64,000 nucleotides of DNA from Zantedeschia hybrid cultivar (lineage: Eukaryota; Streptophyta; Magnoliopsida; Alismatales; Araceae): contig JARZZO010000013.1 in assembly GCA_030544215.1 (NCBI GenBank), positions 28,069,229 through 28,133,228 on the forward strand, in the 5' to 3' direction. This document shows, piece after piece, positions 13,201 to 24,479 of this stretch. Positions within the stretch are counted from its first letter, which is position 1; each line of letters begins with the position of its first letter. A program made the position numbers and the translations under genes. Under the pieces are notes generated by a model. That model saw only the letters and a list, made by a program, of their open reading frames with translations, made no database searches and had not been told where the DNA came from.

Positions 13201-13440
13201 AGACATCACTTTGATACATACCTATTCCTTCACTAGGAAGGAAAAGAAAGGTTGTTGGAGATGATTTTGACATACCTATTCCTTCACTATAAACAATTCT
13301 TAGCTATATGATTTTCTGAAAAATTCCTCCACAGACATCCACCCCCACAATGTCCCAACACATGCAAGGTATAAGAGCATCATGATTTTGACATTCATTT
13401 TATTTCAAACATACCCCAACCCTAAAATAAGGTATAAGAA
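10261..13440. other. Non-coding stretch inside CACTA, no gene recognised
   Basis: About 3.2 kb without a recognisable protein domain. An A-run and ACAACCACATCCACATCC repeats occur near 10260-10340. A GAACCGG/GAACCAGG-rich patch is at about 11195-11285. The short reading frames have no family features. It may contain other nested insertions that I cannot delimit. Confidence 0.45.
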
Positions 13441-13479
13441 CATCAAGATTTAAAAAAATATATACCTGCAGTGGGCCGT

Positions 13480-14130
13480 GGAAACTAGGATGGCTGGTGG
13501 CCTGAGGAGGATGGCCGATGGCCGGTGGCTGTGGAGACGAGCAGCGCAGTGACGAAGCTGCCTAGCCGCAGCTTGGAGAGGAGCAGCGACGACGGCGTTA
13601 AGGTCAGGTGGGGTGTGGAAAAGTTGGGGCTGGCGGCTGGCTGGCGTCCCAGCGAGGAGAAGCAGCGAGATAGTGGCGGCCGGAAGATGAGGAGCTTGGC
13701 GGTGTGGACGGGAAGCATAACCCGGTGGTGTGGACAGGAGCCGCAAACGGTGGCAGGCTGAGAGACCGGGAGGCCCGCACCAGCGGCAGGAACGGGGGAG
13801 GCAGTGGGCCGAGCGAGGGGAGGGGGCCGGCGATGGAAGCAGTAGATGGTGGTAGGTCGAGAAGCCGGGAGGCCACTGCCGGCGATAGGAGCGAGGGAGG
13901 ATGGCGGGCCGAGCGGGGGGAGGGGCCGGCGGTCACAACGAAAGCGGATGCCGGCGAGCGGTCACAGTGGATGCCGGCAAGGAAAGGATGGGGAGGGGAG
14001 CGGAGGCTGGCGCGCGGTCACAGCGGATGCCGGCGGGGAGAGGATGGGGAGGGGAGCAAAGGCCGGTGGGGACCACGTGAGCAGCGAGGAAGGCAGGCCG
14101 AGTGGAGAGAGCACGGCTGTGGTTAGGGCA
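13480..14130. other. GC-rich block with minisatellite-like repeats
   Basis: Strongly G-rich on the + strand, with open frames on both strands caused by composition. A unit containing GGTCACAGCGGATGCCGGCG followed by AAGGATGGGGAGGGGAGC recurs about three times between 13930 and 14060. No domain is visible. Confidence 0.55.
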
Positions 14131-14189
14131 TAGGAGGGGGGAAAGAGGGATGCAGGAAAAAGAGGGCTCAGGGTGGGGAGAGTAAGAAT

Positions 14190-14526
14190 TTTTGTCAACG
14201 GCTATAACTTTAGCCGTTGACAAACGACGGATATGTCCACGGCTAATGTTTTATCCGTGGACATATATTTTTTATCATTTTATTTTTTTCTTTTATTATA
14301 TATGTCGACGGTTTGCTCAGAGCCGTTAACATATATGCTACATATATCAACGGTTACATTACAGCCGCTGACATATAGTAGGTATATGTTTACGGTTAGT
14401 TAAGCCGTCAACATATAAGACAATTGTAAACGGTGATTTGTTAGCCGTCGACTAATAGTCTTTTTGTCGATAAGTATCTTTAGCCGTCGACATATAATCG
14501 CTGACAAAATCTATCTTCCTTGTAGT
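14190..14526. repeat. CACTA subterminal repeat array and right terminus
   Basis: Units such as TTGTCAACGGCTATAAC...TAGCCGTTGACAA (14194-14224) and TATGTCCACGGCT...ATCCGTGGACATA (14230-14264) continue to about 14512. The element then ends CTTGTAGTG. This array mirrors that at 2685-3250. Confidence 0.9.
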
Positions 14527-14944
14527 GCCAATCCTTTATATAGGAAATTAATAAAGGAGCTCCTAGAAGGAGCAATGTCACAGATCTGTTCATAATGCGC
14601 CCACAGTGTGTTTGCCATATCACTCATGAGAAAGACATGATGCATAGATTCTTCTGCTGGGACAGCACAACATGCGTGCAGGGTGAAGCCAAATGAATAG
14701 CCATAGCCTTCACGTTGTCATCCAGAGGGAGTTTATTTTGCACAGCCCGAAGCATGAGAAATGACATTTTACAAGGAATAATGTTGTGCCAGATTCTCTA
14801 GCAAATGTAATGTTGATCCGCGCTAAGCTGAACATGATCTCAGATGTTGTTATAGGCTGAAGTAATAGTGAATGTACTGTGGAGGGAGGGTCTCCAGACA
14901 TATTTACTGACGCCAGGTATAGCAAGAAGAAGATAGTGAAAATA

Positions 14945-15249
14945 AGAACCAGCTGTCTAGGATAGTTGGTTCACTACTTGTCTTTTAATTGGGAGGTCTC
15001 AGGTTCGAACCTGGTTGGAGCTTAAAAACTCTCCAGCCATACAGTCTTAAAAGTGCTGCTGGGATCTTTATCTTCTGGTCCATAGAATTACTTTCCCAGA
15101 TAATAAAGCAGACCTAGAATTCTAGCCTAATTAGATGGACTCCTCGATTGGCGCGGAACTATCTCAAACTCTGGAGGATTTCTCGGATTCGATCCTTGGT
15201 CGTTTGTAAATATTTGTTATACCTGGACACTGCACCACTGAACAAAAAA
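14945..15249 (+). mobile_element. tRNA-derived SINE with target-site duplication
   Basis: The head carries Pol III promoter boxes: A-box-like TAGGATAGTTGGT (14958-14970) and B-box GGTTCGAACCT (15002-15012). The 3' end is an A-rich run. The 17-base duplication AGAAGATAGTGAAAATA stands at both edges (ending at 14944 and at 15250-15266), which marks LINE-mediated insertion. It sits inside the 3' part of the LINE. It is a mobile element, not a functional tRNA gene. Confidence 0.9.
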
Positions 15250-15743
15250 AGAAGATAGTGAAAATAGGATCTTAACACCTCCTCCTCCATCATATTAGCT
15301 AATAGACTAACAAAAGCATCACCCCCTGGAGAACAATTTTCCCTCCAAATGACAAAAGATTACCCACCCATATGAACCAATTCCCTTTTGAACCTTGGCA
15401 ACAATGAAATCAAAATATGAAACTTGGCAATGGCCAGCACAGAGGGGACCCCCCAATACTTCATGTAGCCCGGTTGATGAGAAAAACTAGTATAAGCGGA
15501 TATTTTGGATATTTGTCTCTGATGAGCTTTGGGGGATATCATGAATGAACTTTTCCGAGGGCTGATTCGCTGTCCTGAAATTTCGTCATAATGTTTGAGG
15601 AAATTGAGCAGACCGGTGAGGGAACCCTTCGAAGCATTGGCAAATATGACAGTGTCGTCAGCGAAAAGAAGGTGAGAAATTTGAGGGCAGTGGACCAGCA
15701 TCTTATATATGCACTGAGAGTATGTGTCCATCAGGTTGACGCA

Positions 15744-15945
15744 AGGTTTGCTGGCTTGACGAGTCGGACCGACTCAGATCTTCCATGATCCGGTACGAGT
15801 CGGGTTGACTCATGTCGTCCCGTACGAATTGCATGGTCAAATCGTATAGACTCGGTCGAGTCGCACTGACTCGGGTTCGTTTTGATACGGTACGAGTCGT
15901 CCGAGTCGGCACGAGTCGATCCGGCATGGCCTCTGCTAAGAACTT
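15744..15945. repeat. GAGTCG / CGACTC-rich insertion in the LINE RT
   Basis: A ~200-bp block splits the RT frame just after GDPLAPSLFA. It contains about ten copies of GAGTCG or its complement, often as back-to-back pairs such as GAGTCGGACCGACTC and CGGTACGAGTCG. RT-like coding resumes on the far side (MDTYSQCIYKM). Exact borders and a target duplication could not be fixed. Confidence 0.6.
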
Positions 15946-16569
15946 CCTCCTCCATAGCAAAAAGAGAAGGGGCTAAAGGGTCCCCTTGATGAAGACCCCT
16001 TGTTGATTTGAAATTGTCCTTAATCGTACCGTTAAGCATAATTGAGAGCCAATAGTTGGTGAACATGGTTTTTGCAAAATTAATCCATTTGGCACAGAAG
16101 CCGAATCTTGTCAAAACATTGAAGAGAAAGTTCCACTCCAACCGATTATAAGCCTTCATCATATCTAGCTTCATCACATGAACTCTACGACCAAGATCGC
16201 CAACAAGCTCCTGAGCAAGGCTGATATTATCAAATATAGATCGTCCTTTGACAAACTCCCCTTGTAGTGGTGAGATGATATCAGGGAGGAACCTACCCAG
16301 CCTGTCAAAGAAAATTCTTGCAACAATCTTGTAAACAAAGTTACATAAGCTAATGGGTCAGAAATCCGAAATGGATTCGGGACTGTCAACCTTAGGAATC
16401 ATCACAACAAAGGAGGATGTAAATGATTGGGGGAGATAACATTTTGAAAAGAAAATATTGTACCGCAGTCACCACATCCTCACTTACTATAGACCAGCAG
16501 GTGGTAAAGAAGAGGCCTGGGAATCAGGCCCAGGTGCACTGTCACCGCACATATTTTCAATAGTAGAGG

Positions 16570-16775
16570 TAGGGGTGTCAACGGGCCGGCCCAACCCATG
16601 AGCCCAGCACATTGGCCCATCACGGGCTGGACTCGGGCTGAATTATATTGCCCGTCGGACTTCTTTCGGGCCGGTGAGTGAAGCCCGTCAAGTGACGGGT
16701 TGGGCTGGGCTTGGGGCGTACAACCCGTCGGGCCACACGTATAAATATAGTCTAGTTCAACAAAATTACACCCTA
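16570..16775. mobile_element. hAT-type MITE
   Basis: The 206-bp insert begins TAGGGGTGTCAACGGGCC and ends ACACCCTA, giving short imperfect terminal inverted repeats. The flanking octamers are AGTAGAGG (16562-16569) and CCTAGAGG (16776-16783), 6 of 8 identical, as expected for an aged 8-bp hAT target duplication. The interior has several GGGCC/GGCCC and CCCGTC/GACGGG words. It has no coding capacity. Confidence 0.75.
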
Positions 16776-17440
16776 CCTAGAGGCAACGTTATCAGCTAAG
16801 TGAACAACACATTAGAGGTGATTGTGCTCATCAGATATCAGGTTGGGGATGAAGTCCAGCAAGTTATCATGATTTGTGGTACCTTCGGAAGTCAAATGGT
16901 CTTCATAAAAAACAGCCGCACAATTCATCATAGAGTCGTGGTTGGTGATGGTATTACCATGCATAACTTTGAGAGAAGCAATAGATAGATTCTTCCTATT
17001 GTATTGAGAAATAGCATAATAAAATTTTGTGTTACAATCCCCCTCTTTTAGCCAAGGAACTCGAGATTTTTCGCGCCAGAACATTTCTTCTCGGCATTGA
17101 ATTTCAGCAAGCTCATCCATGGCTTTTTCAAGATTAACTCTATGAACCTCAGAGGGGTCATTCTCAAAATAAGATTCGCAATCCAGTAACTTTTGCTCAG
17201 CTAGGGACACAGCAGCAAATAAGTCACCAAACACATTTTGGTTCCATTTTTCATTGTGTTTTTTAGTCTTTTCAGCTTAAGAACAACTTTCGAGCAAGGA
17301 TTGGCCATAATTGGGACATTCCATGAAGCAGCAACAGCTGACATAAAATCCGGGTGTCTTACCCACATATTTTGAAATCTGAAGGGTCGAGGACCAAGTG
17401 AGAGATGATCCCAGAATTTTAGCAGTTGTAATAGTTGTAG

Positions 17441-17669
17441 ATACTGAGAATCCGAAGTGAGTCTTCCCCTACTAGGGTTTTTGCCACCCCTCTGCTAGGG
17501 TTTCCCCCGACGTCCCATGCCTAGCCCCCCTGAGGGTGGGTTGGCCCTCCCTACTCCGATCTCTACATCGGCATAGCCTCCTCAACTTGTGCTACTATTG
17601 TGCCTCCTCCTCTGATATTAATCAACAAGAACTTCGGGTCCCCAGGCACGCCGGACGCTACGTGCAAAT
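17441..17669. other. Unassigned junction sequence
   Basis: A 230-bp segment between the LINE and the copia-type LTR, with CTAGGGTTT motifs at 17471 and 17496. It could be more of the LINE 5' region; no domain is visible. Confidence 0.35.
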
Positions 17670-19730
17670 TGTTGAGTAATTTGTGGACTTATATCATTTT
17701 CCATATTTTGGTAATAACAAATCCTTAGAAATATCAGAACAACTAATCAGACATTAGTTGTTTATTATCACTAACTATATTCATGTTTAAATGATTCAGT
17801 TCTACGAGAAAATCGTTAAGTGTTTTATCGATTAATGTTTGAACGATTTTTCGATTAACATCTCCATATCGATTAACATTTTAAGTGGCATTTCGATTAC
17901 TACTGTTAGTTGGGTATCGATTGTACTTTAAGTCATATATCGATTAGCTCTTCGATTATCACTTTAAGTCTTATATCAATTAACTCTATCTATTACCATA
18001 TAAGCTTCACATTGATTAACTCTTCAATTACCAACTCAAGTCTTATATCGATTCTCTTCAATTAGCGCCTTTAGACACACATCGATTAACACTTTAAGCG
18101 TTTGATTCGATTAGCACTGGAAGAATTACTTCGATTAATGTTTCCAGAACCACTCCGATTATCGATTTATATTGGCTATCAATTATCGTTCTACGTATTA
18201 CTTCAATTAACTCAACGAACAACGATTGATTTGCGCTTAAGTGTTACATCGATTAATGCCTTATCGATCTATGTTATATCACTTGGATTATCTCTTTGAC
18301 TAACGTTTTATCAATTCGATCAATTAACGACCATTTCAGTTAGCGATTACAACGCCATAACTTTAGTCATATCTCTAATCTAGGTGGAAGCCGTATGTAC
18401 TATAATTAACAATTTAACTTCTATTAACAGTCAAATTCTCACTTCGACTAGTAAATAACTTACAACGAGTACATCATCGATTAAACTTGCTAACTGTGTT
18501 GCGATTATTAATGAGATTTGAAGTCAGTTAGTCGGTACTCTCAGTATATACTTTATGTATATTTTTTAACTGAGATCTCTGCTATATCTTTAGATGACAA
18601 ATTGTGTACCAAAGTTCGATGCTATTATGTACTATTTTTAATTGCGCCGAATCTCGGACTTACAGATTTTTTTATAGCTATCTTGCTTTACTTCTTATCT
18701 CTGTCTGTCAGACCAAAAAGTTGTTTAGTTTTATCAATTGTCCTTTTATAGACTTCTGCTAACTAATTGGCATAAGGCAGAGAAAAGTCAATTTCTTTTC
18801 TTGTGGTTAATATGTCTTTGTAGGACTCTGATCAAAAAGCAGGTTCTTCCCCCGAAGAAGCTTCCAAGCACTATTCTAGATATTTCAAACGGAAGTCCAA
18901 GAATACTCTCTCTCTCTCTCTCTCTCTCCATCTTATCTCTGGGAAATTCAAACGTTAGATACAAGAAAGAATCCTACATATCTTTCTTTAATAGTCTAAC
19001 AGGTAGATTTTTGAAGACCTGGTATAGTAGAAGATCTACACCAAAGAAACAATAAAGGCACACTAAGAACCAAGTATAAAGAAATCCATACCACTGAGCA
19101 CAAGTGAATTTGAGAGAGAGAGTTGTGCCTAAACATCTAGCAAAATGCCTTGTGTGAATCTTTCAAGAGCCCTGCTTCAGTATTTTCTATAAGAAGTTAT
19201 TGAAGATCTTCTGATTAATACCAATATTCTTTAATGTTTCATTAATTATTGTCTTGATCTATATTGTGTTCTTTGAGACAAACACTTGACTGTTATAAAA
19301 CGGTCACTCTCATTTATTTTAGCTTATTGATTATCCTCTTCCTGTGTGTGGAACGGTGCTTGCAGGTAGGCAGTTGTTCCCCTTTAGTGAATTAAAGGGA
19401 AGACCAGGTGAGTCTAGGTGTTGTAAGACTGGCAAGGGATTAGTACCTTGTGGTGTTATGAGACCAGCAAGGGGTTAGTACCTTGTGTGTTGATTGACCG
19501 GTAAGGGGTCAGTTCCTTATGAAGTAAAAATCCCAAGAGGTTATTTGGAGACTAGATGTAAGTTTGGATAGACCGAACTAGTATAAATCATTTATGCAGT
19601 TATTATGTGTGATTGCTTTCTTGTTCCCTCTCCATCATTGCATTGGTAAGCTTCCGCATTTAAGTTTTTAGTCCTTGATTTTTTATTAACTCATTCACTC
19701 CTCCTATGGGTTAGTCTAGCCTTAAGCGAT
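17670..19730 (+). repeat. 5' LTR of the copia-type element
   Basis: Begins TGTTGAGTAATTTGTGG and ends shortly before the primer site at 19734; the exact end is uncertain. It contains a CGATTA-rich array (17820-18370), a CT microsatellite at 18906-18930, a possible TATA box (TTATAAAACGG near 19294) and three direct repeats around AGACYRGCAAGGG...TTAGTACCTTGT at about 19427-19530. Confidence 0.65.
17820..18370. repeat. Array of ATCGATTAA-like motifs
   Basis: About a dozen exact CGATTA words and many one-base variants (TCAATTA, TTGATTA) are spread through 550 bp at uneven 15-50 bp intervals. A related, mostly inverted set (TAATCGAAG, TAATTGAAG) occurs at 21600-21975. Confidence 0.7.
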
Positions 19731-19733
19731 AAG

Positions 19734-19750
19734 TGGTATCAAAACTCGGT
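19734..19750 (+). other. Primer binding site of the copia-type element
   Basis: TGGTATCAAAACTCGGT shares its first eight bases with the initiator-Met-tRNA site TGGTATCAGAGC. It lies between the LTR and the gag start at 19792. Confidence 0.65.
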
Positions 19751-19791
19751 CTCTCATCTTATTTGACCTAACAGTCAAAAGAATAATCGCT

Positions 19792-20802
19792 ATGACAAAC
19801 AGTTATGCTGAAGGTCAATCTATTAACCGCCCTCCATTGTTTGAAGGCAAACACTACTCTTATTGAAAATGCCGTATAGAATATTTTCTTAAGGAAGTTG
19901 ACCTTGACCTTTGAAGAGTGTTTGAAGATGGCAATTACATAATAATTGTGCCCAGAGATAAATGGATTGATAATGACAAATGCTTATTGTCTTTGAATAA
20001 TAGGGCAAAGTGCATTCTCTGCTATGCACTGTCAAAGAAGGAATTCAACCAGATTTCTTCCCGCAAAACTACTAAAGAAATATGTCAGAAACTTCAGTTG
20101 ACCTATGAAGGGACAGATGAAGTCAAGAAAATAAGGATAGACAATCTGGTTATCAATATGAGAAGTTCAAGATGGAGCCAACCGAAAACATTACCCAGAT
20201 GTACAATAGATTTACAAATATAAAAAATAGATTGATGGCTCTCGGAAAAGAATATAACAGTAGAGATCTAGTCAAAAAAAAAAAAAAATTAAGATCTGAC
20301 AGCTATTGAGGAAGCTCATAACCTTAATATCCAGATACTTGAAAGGCTCATTAGATCACTCATGGCCCATGAGATCAACATGGAAAGGCTAGGGGAAAGC
20401 ACCTTAAAAAAGGGGGCCTCAACAGTCTTGAAGACAAGTCTCCCAGACTCAGATGAAGTTATCACATCTGAGGAAGAAAAAGAAGAAAGTGATGAAGAAA
20501 TATTACTATCTAGAAGATTACAACAAATTTTGAAGAAGAAAAAGAAGAAGTTTCAAAGAAAATTTAGTTGCAAGTGCATCAAGAAAAGATACTATAAGAG
20601 CAAAAAATCAACAAGTCTGAAGGCCAACTGCTCTCAACATAAGGAGAAGGATCACAATAAGAAGGACTATTCTAAGAATTTCAAGAGATTCTCAAAAAGA
20701 AAGATCTTGGCAAAAAATGGGGAAAGTGAAGGAGACTCATCTTCCTCAAACTTAGAAGAAGAAGAAGATTATCCGAACCTGGCTCACAAGCATCCTCCCT
20801 AA
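19792..20802 (+). pseudogene. Copia gag (UBN2-type), broken
   Basis: Starts ATG at 19792 (MTNSYAEGQSINRPPLFEG), the usual opening of this gag family. In-frame TGA codons fall where tryptophan is expected, after HYSY (near 19863) and before RVFEDGNY (near 19912). A frameshift or A-run (near 20275) also breaks it. The second part (20362-20802) is lysine-rich and acidic, with a degenerate zinc-knuckle-like phrase CSQHKEKDHNKKDY. Gag would form the particle; this copy is not translatable. Confidence 0.75.
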
Positions 20803-21496
20803 ATCTGGGGCAGAATCTCAAGGTAAATATATAATTCAAAAAAGGTATGATAAGATCTCTACTGTATTTAACTAACAATAGAGTAGATATGTTATTTAAT
20901 GCATATCTATATACCCATGTTTCAATCAGATCCTAAAGAATCTCATATGACCTATGTCAAAAGAATCATTAGATATATGCTTAATACTTGTGGCTTAGGA
21001 CTTTGGTATCCTAGAAGATGCCATCTCAATTTACTTGGATATTCAAATGTTGACTATGCTAGATGCAAAATAGATAGAAAAAGCACCAGTGGTACTTTAC
21101 TAGTCTCTTGCAAGTTACTTAATCTCATGGTCTTCTAGAAAGTAGAATTCAATAGCCTTATCAAAAATAAAAGCAGAATATATAGTAGTTGGAAGCTGTT
21201 GTTCACAACTGCTGTGGATCAAGCATCAATTGGAAGACTTTGTATTAAAACTAGAGGGAATCCCAATGCTGTGTGATAACACAAGTACAATCAACTTGAC
21301 AAAGAATCACACCCAATACTACAGGACCAAGAACATTGAGCCTAGACATCATTTTATTAGAGATCATGTAGTTAAAAGCTGTATTAAAATTAATTTTGTA
21401 GATACTTTACATCAACTAGCTGACATTTTTACAAAACCCCTTCCAGAAGATAGATTTACTTCTATCATATGGGAATTGAGGATGTGTAATTTGTAG
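20803..21496 (+). pseudogene. Copia RNase H remnant after internal pol deletion
   Basis: From about 20920 the frame reads QSDPKESHMTYVKRIIRYM and LGYSNVDYARCKIDRKSTSG, and later CDNTSTINLTKNHTQYYRTK and HQLADIFTKPLPEDRF (21250-21470). These are the standard 3' landmarks of copia pol. Protease, integrase and most of RT are missing between 20803 and 20915. An in-frame TAG (21136-21138) and a frame change separate the two parts. Confidence 0.8.
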
Positions 21497-22267
21497 ATTT
21501 ATCAGTTAGATATTTATTTGTTCATTAAATAAGGATAGTTCTCCTAAAAACACACTAACGAACAAGATAGCAATCGATCAAAACCTTGTTGAACTAACTT
21601 CATTAATCGAAACTCAATTCACCTACTTAACTGTAAGCTTGATTCAGATAATCAAAATATCTTTTGAAGAATTCTTCAGTAATTGAAGCTTGAAATCTAC
21701 CGCTAATCGAAGTAGAGTATATCTTTATCTAATCGAAGTTCTCTTCGTTAATCAATTCACTGTCTCCTTCACTAATTGAAGTTCTATCGGTAATCAAAAC
21801 AGAACGCGTTAATCAATTCTAGCTTCTAATCGATTATTCTTTTCTTCTCTAATCTAAGTCGAGTGACTTCTTAAGTAATCGATATCTTAGTCTCTTATCA
21901 AAATTGAGGACCACTTCGCTAATTGAAGTACGATCTTCTAATCGACATGGGGCTTAACTCACATTTTGTAATTGAAACCTCTCTTAGCGTACCCCTTTCG
22001 ATTTTGGACTAGTTATTAAGGCTCTGAGTTGTCTTTTTTATCACTACCTCCAAGCTTTTTCTCACCTCTTTTGAAACTCTCTATGCTCCCATCTCCCGTG
22101 CAAGGATTCCATCTATTTCTCTCCCTTCCGGCCATCTTTCCGGTGATCTTCAACAAAAGGTAGGATCTTTGACCTTTTTCCTTCAATTCCTACCTTCTTG
22201 TAGCTTCGTTTCAGCCATTTTCTAGATCATCCCTGAAACCCCTTATTTCGATTTCGTTTCATAAATC
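21497..22267. other. Spacer with TAATCGAAG motifs
   Basis: No coding frame. Between 21600 and 21975 there are about six exact TAATCG words and as many variants. A possible leader with a GTAGG donor-like site (near 22158) precedes the next ATG. Confidence 0.45.
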
Positions 22268-23250
22268 GTAGACATGGCCGCCTCTTCTAGCACCACTGTC
22301 ATGGCTCAGAAAAAACTATTTCAACCAGTATTTCAAGGATAATGCTAAGCCTCAAAGATTTCTGACAACCTTAGTGGATTTATGCAGTTCTAAATGAGTG
22401 GATTTCACTGACCTGAGAAAGAAGGGGCTAAGATCTGTTGAACACATTCTTGCAGAGCTCAACCTCAGCCAGATATGCCAGGTTGCAGAACCATTTTATC
22501 CCAACCTCGTGAAGGCTTTCTATAACACTTTGGAAGTCGAAGTGACTCTATTGGTTCTGAAGGCAAGAGTAAAAGGGAAGATTGTCACTATCACCCCTGT
22601 GCTATTGGTTCAGTTATTTGGTGGTCAAAATGAAGGGATGACTTTGGCCAATTTAAAGGAGATGAAGACCAAGGCATCAGCCATTGTGGGTCCCAACCAT
22701 GTGTTAAAGCATGGGACTATAGATGCCAACCATCTATCTGCAGAGAAGAAGATGTTGCACCTTATTATAGCACATGTTATGAGTCTAAGAGGAGCCACAT
22801 TTATTGTCATCACCCAGAAGGACTCCGACATACTTTATTGGATTGTGAGGAAGATGAAGATCAATCTTCCTCACATGATCATGGTGAATATAGTAGAAAC
22901 AAGTGAAGCCATGAAGAGTCCACCGAAGATCAAGAGTGTCATGCTATCCTATGGACATTTGCTTACTTATCTTCAAACACATTGAAGTGGACTTCACTGA
23001 AGAAGATGAAACTCTCCATCCAGCTATATGCACCAGCAGCCTAAAGAAGAGAAAATTCAAGTTCTCTCAAGGGAAGTGGATGAAGGACAATGTTCCTACA
23101 AATGATCCACCACTAGAGGCAGCAGCAACAACAACACCACCAGCATTAGTAGCACCTCTAGTAGAAACACCACCATTGTCCCCTCATTTTCCATCATATC
23201 TAACCCTAGATCTACTCTCTCCACATCATTTCCTTCAAAACCCACTTTAG
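22268..23250 (+). pseudogene. PF20167-like plant transposon ORF, copy 1
   Basis: ATG at 22268 (MAASSSTTV) is followed by a frame change near 22310 and a stop at 22394. The main frame (22398-22985) includes PFYPNLVKAFYNTLEVEV and a hydrophobic region around LLVQLFGGQNEGM. This is the pattern of the putative plant transposon protein domain found after pol in copia elements. A further frame change leads to a proline/threonine-rich tail up to 23250. Function in the family is not established. Domain assignment is from memory of the pattern. Confidence 0.55.
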
Positions 23251-23392
23251 ATTTCATCTCTCCACACCTCTAGAACCTTATTTTCTCACATTCTTCATTC
23301 TTCCACTTTGTTTATTGTCTCTCAACCATCTCTTATTCTCACCCACAAACCCACTCATATCCACCTACGTTATATCCCCAAAATCCTCCACC

Positions 23393-24376
23393 ATGGCTCC
23401 GAAAAAGATTATTGCGTGTAGGACAGTGAGGCATTTGTCCGTCCATGGTGAAGGTTCTAGTCGGGGACGAAGAGGAGTGGAGGAGGACGTTCACCCTCCT
23501 CGCGTTGTTGATTTTGATGATCTTAATGATATCTTTGAGAATCTCCGTGATTTGTTTGATTCCCAAGGTCGGGTCAATTTTTTGAGTTCAACATCTATTT
23601 ATTATCCTTCCTTGGTTTAAGAGTTCTATGCTAACATATTTACAAGGAACAAGAAAGACTTGGCTTCTGTCAGAGGGATTCAAACTGCTTTGAAATAATC
23701 TATGTTATCTAATGCTTTGATGATTCCGAATGAAGGGGCTATACTTGGGTCTTGTGTTCCAAATGTTGATGAAACATTATTTATCATGACTGAACATGAG
23801 GATATTGAATATGTTCATAGGATGAAGTTGAATGCAAATGTTTTTTGCTTCTTTGCAGCGGCTAATGCATCACATCATGACATGTATGATTTATCCCAAA
23901 GGGAGCAGTCGTGATGAAGTAACAGAAGTGCATAAGTTTCTGTTTTGTAATATCTTCAATGGTATTCTCATCAATTTGCCTAACTTGATGTTGAAGCTTA
24001 TGAGAAATTGCAGAAAACAACCGAATAAATTGTTGGCATATGCTACAACTATCACAAGGATTTTGCTCCTGCATGACATTGGTGTTTCAAATGAAGTATG
24101 CACTATTATATCTCATGATGCCATTTATAACAAGAGATTTATATAAAAGTGCATGGGATACCAAATGCAAGATGGGGTTATTATCCTAACTCTTAGAAGT
24201 ACTCCTCGTGAAATTGAAGAAGAGGAGTTTGATGAACATGAAGAAGATAATGAAGGTGATGCACAAGGTGATGTGAGACCCATTCGCCTTCAACAAGCCA
24301 CCAACACTGAGCTTCTCAACAACATTTGGAATATCTTCAATCCTTCCTATCGCCATCCTCTACCTCCTCTGATGTA
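23393..24376 (+). pseudogene. PF20167-like plant transposon ORF, copy 2
   Basis: ATG at 23393 (MAPKKIIACRTVRHLS) opens a frame with an arginine/glycine-rich start. TAA after SLV (23618) is followed in frame by EFYANIFTRNKKDLASVRG, which has the same EFYANL-like signature as copy 1. Another TAA (23697) and a frameshift near 23915 follow, and an acidic tail lies at 24150-24376. It appears to be a second, diverged member of the same family placed directly after copy 1. Confidence 0.5.
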
Positions 24377-24479
24377 GTTTGATGGAGATTCATTGAAAGT
24401 GATGCGATGTCTAAACATGATTTTTTAAACTTTGTAATGATTTCTTTTATGTTACGCTTCTTTTTCCTATTTGATGATG

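Larger units (their letters stand above)
2683..14526 (-). mobile_element. CACTA (En/Spm-type) DNA transposon, left end missing
   Basis: The element has dense subterminal repeats at both sides (2685-3250 and 14190-14520), a TNP2-type transposase pseudogene and a second Transposase_24-like gene, both on the minus strand. The right edge ends CTTGTAGTG at 14518-14526, which is the inverted form of the CACTACAAG terminus of CACTA elements. No matching CACTA terminus exists at the left edge. The left flank is LARD sequence and the right flank is LINE sequence, so the two sides were not contiguous before insertion. A rearrangement or deletion at the left edge is the simplest reading. The element is about 11.8 kb as it stands. 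Confidence 0.85.
14527..17440 (-). pseudogene. LINE non-LTR retrotransposon, 5' truncated
   Basis: Minus-strand remains of an endonuclease / reverse transcriptase polyprotein. From high to low coordinate there are four parts. The first is the end of the endonuclease domain (near 17420-17260, MWVRHPDFM). The second is the linker (17234-16812, phrase SRVPWLKEGDCNTKFYY). The third is the reverse transcriptase (16400-15360), with KLDMMKAYNRLEWNF, GLHQGDPLAPSLF and the active-site phrase LLFADDTVIF near 15670. The fourth is a zf-RVT-like end (14940-14540). There is a TGA near 16365 in the conserved ISDF-PIS motif. Three insertions split the frame: a hAT MITE, a GAGTCG-rich block and a SINE. The right edge is the CACTA terminus; the true LINE 3' end and poly(A) tail are not seen. 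Known role: target-primed reverse transcription. This copy is dead. Confidence 0.85.

Noticed and set aside
13450..14223. Several 80-140 codon frames on both strands
   Set aside because: GC-rich, repetitive, no recognisable domain; they are shadows of minisatellite-like sequence.
14945..15020. Possible tRNA gene (A and B boxes)
   Set aside because: The sequence continues into a SINE body with an A-rich tail and target duplications; it is a SINE head.
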